Assembly (NCBI GenBank): GCA_964580105.1
Contig: CAZOJJ010000012.1
Coordinates: 4,256-68,255 of the forward strand
Origin: CAZOJJ01 sp964580105
Lineage (GTDB): Bacteria; Bacteroidota; Rhodothermia; Rhodothermales; Rubricoccaceae
DNA: 64,000 nt
Direction: 5' to 3'
Shown here piece by piece: positions 30,828 to 38,559 of the stretch (its first letter is position 1; each line of letters starts with the position of its first letter). The notes under the pieces were generated by a model. That model had not been told where the DNA came from and made no database searches. It saw nothing but the letters and a program-made list of their open reading frames with translations. Made by a program: the position numbers and the translations under genes.

Positions 30828-32498
30828 TCAGGCGCGGTGGAGGCGGCGGTAGGGACCGCGCGGCTCCTCGCCGTCGAGGCCCAGCCGCTCGATCCGGTCG
30901 GCCTCGTACTCGGAGTAGTTGCCGGGGAAGTAGCGGACCTCGCCGTCGCCCTCGAAGGCGAGGATGTGCGTGGCCACGCGGTCGAGGAACCAGCGGTCGT
31001 GCGAGATCACGACGGCGCACCCGCCGAAGGCGAGGAGTGCCTCCTCCAGCGCGCGGAGCGTGTTCACGTCGAGGTCGTTCGTGGGCTCGTCGAGGAGGAG
31101 CACGTTGGCCCCCTCTTTCAGCGTCTTGGCGAGGTGGAGCCGGCCGCGCTCGCCGCCGGAGAGGACGCCGACGGGCTTCTGCTGGTCGCCGCCGGTGAAG
31201 TTGAACCGGCCGAGGTAGGCGCGGCTGTTGACCTCGCGGCTGCCGAGGCGGATCACGTCGAGCCCGTCGGAGACCTCCTCCCAGACGGTCTTCTCGGGGT
31301 CGAGCGGCCGGTTCTGGTTGACGTATCCGAGCTGGACGGTCTCGCCGACGCGGAAGCGCCCGGCGTCGGGCTCGACCTCGCCCGTGATCATGCGGAAGAG
31401 CGTCGTCTTGCCCGCGCCGTTGGGCCCGATCACGCCGACGATGCCGCCGGGTGGGAGGCTGAAGGTGAGGTTCTCGAAGAGCACCTTCTCGCCGTAGGCC
31501 TTCGAGACGCCCTCGGCCTCGATGACGACGTTGCCGAGGCGGGGGCCGGGCGGGATGTAGATCTCGAGCTCCTCGCGGCGCTCCTCGGGCAGGCCGGCCA
31601 CGAGGTCCTCGTAGGCCGAGAGGCGCGCCTTGCTCTTGGCATGGCGGCCCTTCGGCCCCTGGCGCACCCACTCCAGCTCCTTCTCGATGGTCCGCCGCCG
31701 CTTGCTCATCTGCTTCTCCTCGACGGCCAGGCGGGCGTCCTTCTGCTCCAGCCACGACGAGTAGTTGCCCTCGTACGGGATGCCCTGGCCCCGGTCGAGC
31801 TCCAGGATCCAGCCGGCGACGTTGTCGAGGAAGTAGCGGTCGTGCGTGACGGCGATGACGGTGCCCGCGTAGCGCTCGAGGTGCTGCTCCAGCCACGCCA
31901 CCGACTCGGCGTCGAGGTGGTTCGTGGGCTCGTCGAGGAGGAGGACGTCCGGGGCCTGGAGGAGGAGGCGGACGAGGGCCACGCGGCGGCGCTCGCCGCC
32001 GGAGAGGACGTCCACGGGCGTGTCCGGCGGCGGGCAGCGGAGGGCGTCCATCGCCATGTCGAGGCGGGCGTCGAGGTCCCACGCGCCGAGGCGGTCGATC
32101 TCGTCCTGGAGCCGGGCCTGCTCGGCCATGAGCGCCTCGTAGTCGGCGTCGGGGTCGGCGTAGCGGGCGGAGACGTCCTCGTAGGCCTTGAGCAGGTCCA
32201 CGGCGTGCTGGGCGCCCTGCTCGACGATCTCGCGGACGGTCTTGCCGGCCTCCAGTTCGGGCTCCTGTTCGAGCATGCCGAACGTGAGGCCGGGCTGGGC
32301 CTGGATGTGGCCCTCGTAGTCTTTGTCCTTCCCGGCGATGATGCGCAGGAGCGTGGACTTGCCCGCGCCGTTGAGGCCGAGCACGCCGATCTTGGCGCCG
32401 TAGAAGAACGAGAGGTAGATGTCCTTGAGGACGGGGATGTTCGGCTTGCGCGTCTTGGTGACGCCGACCATCGAGAAGACGATCTTGTGCTCGCTCAC
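30828..32498 (-). CDS. ettA: Energy-dependent translational throttle protein EttA (ABC-F)
   Basis: Ribosome-binding ABC-F ATPase that gates the first elongation step according to ATP level. The 556 residues have two ATP-binding domains: Walker A GLNGAGKST (about 40) and GPNGAGKTT, signatures LSGGERRR and LSGGERGR, Walker B LLLDEPTNHLD and LLLDEPTNDLD. An arm insertion lies in domain 1, and the EttA-type linker (EKQMSKRRRTIEKELEWVRQGPKGRHAKSKARLSAYE) lies between the domains. The length matches EttA (about 555). It is monocistronic, with a TAGCTTCT box 33 nt upstream. Confidence 0.96.
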   Translation of the reverse strand: MSEHKIVFSMVGVTKTRKPNIPVLKDIYLSFFYGAKIGVLGLNGAGKSTLLRIIAGKDKDYEGHIQAQPGLTFGMLEQEPELEAGKTVREIVEQGAQHAVDLLKAYEDVSARYADPDADYEALMAEQARLQDEIDRLGAWDLDARLDMAMDALRCPPPDTPVDVLSGGERRRVALVRLLLQAPDVLLLDEPTNHLDAESVAWLEQHLERYAGTVIAVTHDRYFLDNVAGWILELDRGQGIPYEGNYSSWLEQKDARLAVEEKQMSKRRRTIEKELEWVRQGPKGRHAKSKARLSAYEDLVAGLPEERREELEIYIPPGPRLGNVVIEAEGVSKAYGEKVLFENLTFSLPPGGIVGVIGPNGAGKTTLFRMITGEVEPDAGRFRVGETVQLGYVNQNRPLDPEKTVWEEVSDGLDVIRLGSREVNSRAYLGRFNFTGGDQQKPVGVLSGGERGRLHLAKTLKEGANVLLLDEPTNDLDVNTLRALEEALLAFGGCAVVISHDRWFLDRVATHILAFEGDGEVRYFPGNYSEYEADRIERLGLDGEEPRGPYRRLHRA

Positions 32499-32530
32499 GG
32501 GCTTCCGGGTGTGGAGGAGAGGGCGGGCGG

Positions 32531-32538
32531 AGAAGCTA
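32531..32538 (-). promoter_or_regulatory. promoter-like -7 box TAGCTTCT upstream of ettA
   Basis: Minus-strand TAGCTTCT, 33 nt before the ettA ATG. A 20-bp direct repeat begins 27 bp further upstream, where a -33 element would lie. Confidence 0.42.
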
Positions 32539-32564
32539 CCGAGGCGGGCACGGGCGCGGTCACA

Positions 32565-32604
32565 ATCGCCCGTGAAGACGTGCGATCGCCCGTGAAGACG
32601 TGCG
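32565..32604. repeat. direct repeat, 2 x 20 bp, upstream of ettA
   Basis: Two exact copies of atcgcccgtgaagacgtgcg side by side, covering the expected -33 region of the ettA promoter. It could be a regulator site or another short tandem duplication. Confidence 0.95.
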
Positions 32605-32760
32605 GCGCCGACCTCCCTCTCCGTCAGCCTTCGCGGAGGCGGTAGGCCGCGATCGTACGATTCCCGGAGCGGAGCGAGGGATGACGGTGGGGTGGGGGCC
32701 GGCCGGCTCCCTCCGCCTCGGCGCCTAGGCGGAGAGAGTGAGCCCCCCCATCAAAGGCAG

Positions 32761-32812
32761 AGGGGGCGGCGCGCTCGGAAGGTGCCGAATCCTCCCGGGC
32801 CCACCGCCCCCT
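32761..32812 (-). terminator. hairpin terminator behind the M13 peptidase gene
   Basis: Stem AGGGGGCGG (32761-32769) / CCGCCCCCT (32804-32812) with a 34-nt loop, 18 bp past the stop codon. On the minus strand CTGCCTTTG follows. Confidence 0.5.
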
Positions 32813-32829
32813 CCCACCTCACCCCTGCG

Positions 32830-34866
32830 CTACCAGAGCTTGATGCGGTCCTCCGGCGCGAGGTAGAGCGCGTCGCCTTCCTGCACGTCGAAGGCGGTGT
32901 AGAAGGCGGGGATGTGCGAGAGCGGGCCGACGGCGCGGTACTGGCCGGGCGCGTGGCTGTCCACCTGGAGGAGCTGCCGGAGGAACGCGTCGCGGTGCTT
33001 GATGCGCCAGACCTGCGCCCAGCCCATGAAGAAGCGCTGGTCGCCCGTGAACCCGTCGATCACGGCGGGCTCCTCGCCGTCGAGGGAGAGGACGTAGGCG
33101 CGGTGGGCCATCGTGAGGCCGGAGAGGTCGCCGATGTTCTCGCCGAGCGTGAGGCGGCCGTTGACGTGGGCGTCCTCGAACGGGGCGTAGGCGTCGTACT
33201 GCGCCACGAGCCGGCTCGCGCGGCGCTCGAACTCGGCGCGGTCGGCGTCGGTCCACCAGTTGCGGAGGTTGCCGTGGGCGTCGTACTGGCTGCCGGAGTC
33301 GTCGAAGCCGTGGCTGAACTCGTGGCCGATGACGGCCCCGATGGCGCCGTAGTTGACGGCGTCGTCGGCCTCGACGTTGAAGAACGGCGGCTGGAGGATG
33401 GCGGCGGGGAAGACGATCTCGTTGAAGGCCGGGTTGTAGTAGGCGTTGACCGTCTGCGGGTTCATCTGCCACTCGCCCCGGTCCACCGGACGACCGAGCT
33501 TACCGATCATGTCGTCGTACTGCCAGCGGTTGCCGCGCCGGATGTTGCCGTAGAGGTCGTCGGGGCGAACCTCCAGGGCCGAGTAGTCCTCCCACTCGTC
33601 GGGGTAGCCGATCTTGAAGACGTAGGTGCCGAGCTTCTCCAGCGCCTGCTCCTTCGTCTCCTCGCCCATCCAGTCCAGTTCCGTGATGGACTGGCGCATG
33701 GCTTCGCGGAGGTGGAGGATCATCCGCTCCATCCGCTCGCGCGCCGCGGGCGTGAAGTGGCGGCCGACGTAGATGCGGCCGACGGACTCGCCGAGGTAGC
33801 CGTTGACGGCGCTGATGCCCTTCTTCCAGCGCGGGCGGTCGGCCTCACGGCCGTCGAGCGTGCGGCCGTAGAAGCCGAAGTGGGCGTCCACGAAGTCCTG
33901 CGAGAGGGCCGGGGCGGCGGCGCTGAGCGTGCGCGCCTGCGCCCACGTCACCCAGTCTTCGAGCGGCACGGAGGCCATGAGCCCGTCGAGCGCGTCGAGG
34001 TAGGGCGGCTGGCGGACGATGACCGAGTCCACCCCCTCGACCTCGGCCTCGGCGAAGACCGTCTCGATCAGGAGGTTCGGGTGCGCCTCGACGAGGTCGT
34101 CGAGCGCCACCTTGTTGTAGGTCGCCTCGGGGTCGCGGTTCTGGACGCGCGTCCACTGCGGCGCGGCGAGGCGCGTCTCCAGGTCGAGCACGGTCCGCGC
34201 CGCCTCGGCGCCGTCCGGCCAGCCGGCGAGATCGTAGAGCTGCTCGACGTAGGCGAGGTAGGCCGCGCGGGCGTCGGCGAACTGGGCGTCGGTGTAGTAG
34301 CTCTTGTCGGGGAGCCCGAGGCCGGACTGGCTGACGAAGAGCGCGTACTGGTCGGAGTGGCGGTCGTCCACGTCCACGTACCACACGAACGGGCGCGGGC
34401 CGAACTCCCACGCGTTCTGGCCGAAGAACCGCGCGAGGTCCTCAGCCGACTCGATGGACCGGATGCGCTCCAGGTCCGCCTCGAAGGGCTGCATCCCCAG
34501 CGCGTCGGTGCGCGTCGAATCCAGGTAGCTCCGGTAGAGGTCGGCGATCTTGTCGGCGTCGGGGTCGTCCACCTCGCCCGCGAGGGCGTCCTCGACGATG
34601 GCGCGGACGTCGCGCTCGGACTTCTCGCCGAGCATGTCGAAGGCGCCGTAGCGCGAGCGGTCGGCGGGCATGTCCACCGTCTCGACCCAGGCCCCGTTGA
34701 CGAAGCCGAAGAGGTCGTCCTGGGGCCGGATCGAGCGGTCGAAGCCGGTCGTGTCGATGCCGAGGCCGAGGGGCCGGGCCGGCGTCGTCTCGGTGTCGGC
34801 GGCGGTGTCGGCGCAGCCCGCCGCCGCGACGGCGAGGGCCAGGGTGAGCAGGAAGGGAAGGCGCAT
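32830..34866 (-). CDS. M13-family zinc metallopeptidase (neprilysin/PepO-like), lipoprotein
   Basis: Zinc endopeptidase cutting small peptides, here predicted to be exported: signal peptide with lipobox AAAGC (Cys about 18). The 678 residues have the N-terminal M13 domain (FDRSIRPQDDLFGFVNGAW) and the catalytic domain with NAYYNPAFNEIVFPAAIL, the zinc motif HEFSH at 515-519 and ENIGD at 576-580 (third zinc ligand Glu, Asp partner). The family end DRIKLW is present. It is monocistronic. The promoter-like box TAATTTTG upstream lies inside a palindrome, suggesting repression by a dimeric regulator. Confidence 0.95.
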   Translation of the reverse strand: MRLPFLLTLALAVAAAGCADTAADTETTPARPLGLGIDTTGFDRSIRPQDDLFGFVNGAWVETVDMPADRSRYGAFDMLGEKSERDVRAIVEDALAGEVDDPDADKIADLYRSYLDSTRTDALGMQPFEADLERIRSIESAEDLARFFGQNAWEFGPRPFVWYVDVDDRHSDQYALFVSQSGLGLPDKSYYTDAQFADARAAYLAYVEQLYDLAGWPDGAEAARTVLDLETRLAAPQWTRVQNRDPEATYNKVALDDLVEAHPNLLIETVFAEAEVEGVDSVIVRQPPYLDALDGLMASVPLEDWVTWAQARTLSAAAPALSQDFVDAHFGFYGRTLDGREADRPRWKKGISAVNGYLGESVGRIYVGRHFTPAARERMERMILHLREAMRQSITELDWMGEETKEQALEKLGTYVFKIGYPDEWEDYSALEVRPDDLYGNIRRGNRWQYDDMIGKLGRPVDRGEWQMNPQTVNAYYNPAFNEIVFPAAILQPPFFNVEADDAVNYGAIGAVIGHEFSHGFDDSGSQYDAHGNLRNWWTDADRAEFERRASRLVAQYDAYAPFEDAHVNGRLTLGENIGDLSGLTMAHRAYVLSLDGEEPAVIDGFTGDQRFFMGWAQVWRIKHRDAFLRQLLQVDSHAPGQYRAVGPLSHIPAFYTAFDVQEGDALYLAPEDRIKLW

Positions 34867-34888
34867 GAGGGTGAGGGTCGGGCGAAGG

Positions 34889-34928
34889 GAGTGCTACAAA
34901 ATTAGCACACTGCGCCCGCCCCCTGCAA
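34889..34928 (-). promoter_or_regulatory. promoter with overlapping palindromic operator upstream of the M13 peptidase
   Basis: On the minus strand: -33-like TTG (34928-34926), a 21-nt spacer, then TAATTTTG (34904-34897), an exact match to TAnnTTTG. The palindrome GTGCTA-caaaat-TAGCAC (34891-34908, plus-strand reading) covers the -7 box, and the ATG is 31 nt downstream. The overlap is the classical arrangement for a repressor site. The arms resemble CIRCE half-sites but in reversed order. Confidence 0.6.
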
Positions 34929-34971
34929 GGGTTGCAGCCGGCATGGGCCTTTTTGCGCCCGCCCCTCGCGG

Positions 34972-35436
34972 CTACCCCTGCAGCGGCCGGTTCAGCTCCG
35001 TGCGCCACGCGGCCGGGTCGGGGCCGGACTCCGGGCCTGCCACATAGCACTCCCAGAGGTCGGAGGCCGACGTGTGTCCCGCCTCGGCGACCCAGGCGTC
35101 GAAGGCGCCCCAGGCGGAACCGAGGCCCTCGTAGTCGCCGTGGTAGACGGTCCGCGCCACCGTCGCAGCGGGCAGCGTGCTCGATACTACGCGGCCGGCG
35201 GGGGTGATGGGGGCCTCGACGGGGACGCCAACCTCGAAGTCGAACACGTCCGGGTCCATCCGGAAGTGGTGGGAGAAGAACGGTCCGGCCGGCTCGACCT
35301 GCTGGGCGGCGAGGGTTTCCATCAGCTCGTGGAAGGCCGGCCCCATGACGGCCCGGATCTCCTCGCGCGGGATGGTGAAGCGGATGACGGCGGTGGCCTG
35401 GGCCTCGGTCTGGACGATCTGCGGGGTGTCGATCAT
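34972..35436 (-). CDS. GyrI-like (AraC effector-binding-domain) protein
   Basis: A 154-residue stand-alone GyrI-like small-molecule-binding domain: ATAVIRFTIPREEIRAVMGPAFHELMETLAAQQ, GPFFSHHFRMDPDVFDFEVGVPVEAP, LPAATVARTVYHGDYEGLGSAWGAFDAWV and a WECYVAGPESGPDPAAWRTELNRPL end. Stand-alone versions bind or hydrolyse small organic molecules; no DNA-binding domain is attached. It follows copy A of the ppk-end repeat, about 80 bp away. No effector is known. Confidence 0.88.
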   Translation of the reverse strand: MIDTPQIVQTEAQATAVIRFTIPREEIRAVMGPAFHELMETLAAQQVEPAGPFFSHHFRMDPDVFDFEVGVPVEAPITPAGRVVSSTLPAATVARTVYHGDYEGLGSAWGAFDAWVAEAGHTSASDLWECYVAGPESGPDPAAWRTELNRPLQG

Positions 35437-35513
35437 GAGGGTCTTTGGAAAGGAGAGAGGAAGGGGAACGCGACCAACCTCGGCATCCGCGCTGACACCT
35501 GTCTTTCATTCGC

Positions 35514-35609
35514 CCGGGGCGACGCCCACTCGGCCCGGCTCACCCCGCCTCGGCCCGTGCGGCCAGCCACCGGTACGTGTCGAACTGCGCGCGGATGCCC
35601 CGAGGCGGC
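35514..35609. repeat. direct repeat copy A: displaced duplicate of the ppk 3' end
   Basis: A 96-bp sequence that matches 36282-36377 at 94 of 96 positions (differences at 35523 and 35595). In the minus orientation it still reads RGIRAQFDTYRWLAARAEAG-stop, i.e. the last 20 codons of ppk plus 26 bp of downstream sequence, but with no ppk body in front. It closes the far side of the VapBC cassette. Confidence 0.97.
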
Positions 35610-35619
35610 CGGCCTCGCT

Positions 35620-36006
35620 TTACCCAATGGCATGCACGTGCTCGTAACCAAGCACCTTCTGATCCGACGTGAGCAGGGGGCACTCGTACAGGCGCGCCGT
35701 CGCCACGATGATTTGATCGGCTGGATCTCGGTGAAAGGAGCCCGGCAACATCGTCGAGGCGACGGCCACGTCGGGTGTGAGGCCGAGCAGCCGGACTCCG
35801 GGATACGTCAGCGCCGCCCGCAGCCAGTCCAACACGGGGCGATCGAGTACGAGCCGCCCACGTTCGACCAGCTTGGCAACCTCCCAGCACGAGATCGCAC
35901 TGACGCCGATTTCGGTGGCCTCCGTGATGGCGCGGTGCTGGCTCGCCGTCAGCACGTCGGAGCCGCTGACCCACCAGATCCATACGTGCGTGTCGAGGAC
36001 GATCAC
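35620..36006 (-). CDS. vapC: VapC-type PIN-domain toxin
   Basis: PIN-domain endoribonuclease of a type II toxin-antitoxin pair, predicted to cut tRNA or rRNA when free. The 128-residue product has the PIN acidic residues: VIVLDTHVWIW (first Asp), SCWEVAKL (Glu), and RDPADQIIVATA (third and fourth Asp), ending LLTSDQKVLGYEHVHAIG. The GTG at 36006 overlaps the antitoxin TGA by four bases (GTGA), the usual coupled arrangement; a GTG at 36018 would add four residues. Together with vapB it lies between direct repeats of the ppk 3' end, so it appears to have been acquired. Confidence 0.93.
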   Translation of the reverse strand: MIVLDTHVWIWWVSGSDVLTASQHRAITEATEIGVSAISCWEVAKLVERGRLVLDRPVLDWLRAALTYPGVRLLGLTPDVAVASTMLPGSFHRDPADQIIVATARLYECPLLTSDQKVLGYEHVHAIG

Positions 36007-36221
36007 ACCGTCTCCCACTCGTCCGCGCTCGTCGCAGGCTCGAAGGGGTGCTCGTATCGGCGCACGCTTCCCGCGAGCGGCATCGCGTCCGGTGAGCGGT
36101 CCGGCTGGTCCTGCCGGGGCCGCACGATGACCTCGACTTCCGTCCCTTCCGGAAAAGGCACACCGCGGACGGTGACACTGCCGTCGCCGGATACGGTGGC
36201 ATCGACACGATGGGGTTCCAT
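36003..36221 (-). CDS. vapB: VapB-type antitoxin
   Basis: A 72-residue protein directly upstream of and overlapping the PIN toxin gene. The N-terminal half (MEPHRVDATVSGDGSVTVRGVPFPEGTEVEVIVRP) looks like a swapped-hairpin/AbrB-type DNA-binding region. The acidic C-terminus (GSVRRYEHPFEPATSADEWETV) is the kind of tail that wraps the toxin. Exact family assignment is by position and layout. The ATG at 36221 has a TATGTTGG box 35 nt upstream, inside the inserted segment, so the cassette carries its own promoter. Confidence 0.85.
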   Translation of the reverse strand: MEPHRVDATVSGDGSVTVRGVPFPEGTEVEVIVRPRQDQPDRSPDAMPLAGSVRRYEHPFEPATSADEWETV

Positions 36222-36255
36222 AGGCGTCCGGGCCGGGTTCGTGGGTTGAACCGGC

Positions 36256-36263
36256 CCAACATA
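36256..36263 (-). promoter_or_regulatory. promoter-like -7 box TATGTTGG upstream of vapB
   Basis: Minus-strand TATGTTGG, 35 nt before the vapB ATG and 19 bp inside the cassette edge. Confidence 0.45.
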
Positions 36264-36281
36264 CGGCGGGTTGCCGTCATA

Positions 36282-36377
36282 CCGGGGCGATGCCCACTCG
36301 GCCCGGCTCACCCCGCCTCGGCCCGTGCGGCCAGCCACCGGTACGTGTCGAACTGCGCGCGGACGCCCCGAGGCGGC
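36282..36377. repeat. direct repeat copy B: authentic ppk 3' end
   Basis: A 96-bp sequence, 94/96 identical to 35514-35609, comprising the last codons of ppk, its stop (36308-36310) and 26 bp beyond. The distance between the copies is 768 bp, and everything between them is vapBC. Confidence 0.97.
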
Positions 36378-38410
36378 GAGGGCCGGACGTACGCGTTCGT
36401 CTGCTCGGCGTCCAGCACGCGCGCCTTCGTGTCGTCGGCCCACTGGAGGGCGAGGACGTGCTCGATCTCCTCGCGCAAGGCCGCGTCGTAGAGCGGGAAG
36501 GCCACCTCGATGCGGCGGCTGAGGTTGCGCTTCATCCAGTCGGCCGAGGCGAGGTAGAGGACCGGCTCGCCTGCGTTGTCGAAGCGGAAGACGCGGGCGT
36601 GCTCCAGGAAACGATCCACGAGGGTGCGCGCCTCGATGCCGTCCGAGACGCCGTCGAGGCCGGGGACGAGGCCCATGATGCCGCGCACCATCAGCCGGAC
36701 CGCCACGCCGCCCTCATGCGCCTCGTAGAGCGCCCGGATCATGTCGTCGTCTTCGAGCGCGTTCATCTTGAGCGAGACGGCCCCACCGCGCCCGTGCTCC
36801 GCGTGGCGGACCTCGCGCCGGAGCAGGTCCATCAGCCCCTCGCGCAGGGTGAAGGGTGCCACGAGCAGGTGCTCGAACGTGGGCGCCTCGTCCTCGCCCG
36901 TGAGGAAGTCGAACACGCGGCGGACCTCGGTGGAGAGGCGGGGGTCTGCCGTGAGGAGGGCGTGGTCGGCGTAGACGCGGGCGGTCCTCTCGTTGAAGTT
37001 GCCGGTGCCGAGGTAGGCGTACTCCCGAAGCGCCTCGCCCTCGCGGCGGGCGAAGAGCGCCAGCTTGGCGTGCACCTTCAGCCCCGGCATCGAGTAGTGG
37101 ACGCGGACGCCGGCGTCCTCCATCCGTCCGGCCCACGTCAGGTTGTTCTCCTCGTCGAACCGCGCCTTGACCTCGACGAACGCCGTGACGCGCTTGCCCG
37201 CCTCGGCGGCGGCGATGAGGCCCTGCACGACGGCCGAGTCCTTCGCCACGCGGTAGAGCGTCGAGCAGACCTCCTCCACGGCCGGGTCGGCGGCGGCCTC
37301 CTCGAAGAGGCGGACGACGGTGTCGTAGCGCTGGTAGGGGAAGTGGAGGAGCCGGTCGCGCGCGCGGATGGCGTCGAAGAGCGAGGGGGCGTCCTCCAGC
37401 TCGGGGTGCGGAAGCGGCGGCATCGGCGGGTAGCGAAGCGCGGGGTCGTCCGGGCGCGGGAGCGTCCACAGGTCGCCGAAGTTGTGGTAGCGCCCGCCGG
37501 GGACGAGGTCCTCGTCGTCGAGGCCGAGGCCGTCGATGAGCCGCACGAGGAGGGCGTGGGGCATCCGCTGGTCGTAGAGGAACCGGCTCGGGAGGCCCCG
37601 GTCGCGCTTCTTCAGGCCCTTGCGGATCTTCTCGACGAGGTCGCCCGAGAACTCGTCCTCCACCTGGAGGTCGGCGTCGCGGGAGAGCTTGACGCTGTAG
37701 CTCTCGCCGACCTCGCGCTCGGGGAAGAGCGCCGGGAGGCCGTGGCGGACGACGTCGTCGAGAAAGAGCACCACGCGCTCGCCCCCGGCCTCGCCCGTCC
37801 GGGGCAGCTCGATGAACCGCTCCATCGGCGGCACCGGGATTTCGACGAGGGCCACCTCGGGGCGGTCGCCGCGCAGCTCGGCCCCGCGCGGCCACAGCTC
37901 GACGACGAGGTGGAGGCGTCCGTTCTCCAGGAACGGCGCTTCGCCCGCCTCCAGCCTGTGCGGGTGGAGCAGCGGTGCGATCCGCTCGCGGAAGCAGCGG
38001 TCGAGCAACGCGGCCTGGGCCGGCGAGACGCCGCGCTCGTCGCGGAGATGGAGGCCGTGGGCGGCGAGGCCGGGCAGGATCTCGTCGCGGAAGAGGCGGC
38101 CGAAGTGCTCCTGCTGCTCGGCCACGACGGCGTGGACGCGCTCCAGCAGGGCCTCCACGTCGAAGTCGAGCAACCGGCGCTTCTTTTTCTTGAGGCGGAG
38201 GAGCGCGCGCAGGCCCGCCACGCGGACGCGGAAGAACTCGTCGAGGTTGGAGGAGAAGATGGCGAGGAAGTTGATCCGCTCGTTCAGCGGCACGGTGGGG
38301 TCGGCGGCCTCCTGGAGGACGCGGCCGTTGAAGGCGAGCCAGGACAGCTCGCGGTCGAAGCGCGGCGGGTCGTCGTAGTGCGGGGCGGCGGCGTAGGGAG
38401 AGTCGGCCAT
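36308..38410 (-). CDS. ppk: Polyphosphate kinase 1
   Basis: Reversible polymerisation of the ATP gamma-phosphate into polyphosphate. The 700 residues have the four PPK1 domains: N domain (FDRELSWLAFNGRVLQEA, NLDEFFRVRVAG), head domain, and two phospholipase-D-like C domains with LLHFPYQRYDTVVRLFEEAA, TAFVEVKARFDEENN, VHYSMPGLKVHAKLALF (the phosphorylated His) and LGTGNFNERTARVYADHALLT. The ATG at 38410 fits the family. The C-terminal 22 codons are part of the 96-bp direct repeat, so the gene is intact although a cassette has entered at its end. It has a TAGGTTGT box 31 nt upstream. Confidence 0.97.
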   Translation of the reverse strand: MADSPYAAAPHYDDPPRFDRELSWLAFNGRVLQEAADPTVPLNERINFLAIFSSNLDEFFRVRVAGLRALLRLKKKKRRLLDFDVEALLERVHAVVAEQQEHFGRLFRDEILPGLAAHGLHLRDERGVSPAQAALLDRCFRERIAPLLHPHRLEAGEAPFLENGRLHLVVELWPRGAELRGDRPEVALVEIPVPPMERFIELPRTGEAGGERVVLFLDDVVRHGLPALFPEREVGESYSVKLSRDADLQVEDEFSGDLVEKIRKGLKKRDRGLPSRFLYDQRMPHALLVRLIDGLGLDDEDLVPGGRYHNFGDLWTLPRPDDPALRYPPMPPLPHPELEDAPSLFDAIRARDRLLHFPYQRYDTVVRLFEEAAADPAVEEVCSTLYRVAKDSAVVQGLIAAAEAGKRVTAFVEVKARFDEENNLTWAGRMEDAGVRVHYSMPGLKVHAKLALFARREGEALREYAYLGTGNFNERTARVYADHALLTADPRLSTEVRRVFDFLTGEDEAPTFEHLLVAPFTLREGLMDLLRREVRHAEHGRGGAVSLKMNALEDDDMIRALYEAHEGGVAVRLMVRGIMGLVPGLDGVSDGIEARTLVDRFLEHARVFRFDNAGEPVLYLASADWMKRNLSRRIEVAFPLYDAALREEIEHVLALQWADDTKARVLDAEQTNAYVRPSPPRGVRAQFDTYRWLAARAEAG

Positions 38411-38440
38411 GCAGGGGTCAGCGAGAGAGACGTGGGACCC

Positions 38441-38448
38441 ACAACCTA
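38441..38448 (-). promoter_or_regulatory. promoter-like -7 box TAGGTTGT upstream of ppk
   Basis: Minus-strand TAGGTTGT, 31 nt before the ppk ATG. Confidence 0.38.
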
Positions 38449-38485
38449 ACCCCCACCCCGCTCGCCCGAGCTATCGATCACGCAG

Positions 38486-38525
38486 ACCGCGCCCACCTCG
38501 GTGATCGTACCGAGGTGGGCGCGGT
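38486..38525 (-). terminator. perfect 17-bp-stem hairpin behind the beta-helix gene
   Basis: Arms 38486-38502 and 38509-38525 (ACCGCGCCCACCTCGGT and its complement) pair without mismatch around a 6-nt loop gatcgt, 34 bp past the beta-helix stop. No T-tract follows (minus-strand TCTGCGTGATCG), so termination may need a factor. It insulates ppk from the gene upstream. Confidence 0.6.
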
Positions 38526-38559
38526 GCGTTCTGGACACGCGTGCGCGGGGAGAGGGGAC

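Larger units (their letters stand above)
32499..32829. other. intergenic region between ettA and the M13 peptidase gene
   Basis: 331 bp without a gene. From right to left on the minus strand it holds the M13 terminator hairpin (32761-32812), a further 8-bp stem CTCCGCCT/AGGCGGAG at 32711-32734, a 2 x 20-bp direct repeat (32565-32604) and the ettA promoter-like box. Confidence 0.7.

Noticed and set aside
34889..34910. CIRCE-like half sites (GAGTGCTA and TTAGCAC) near the M13 gene
   Set aside because: The arms are in the reverse order of a CIRCE operator (GAGTGCTA first, TTAGCAC second) and only about 5 nt apart, so HrcA binding is not supported; kept as a generic palindrome over the promoter.
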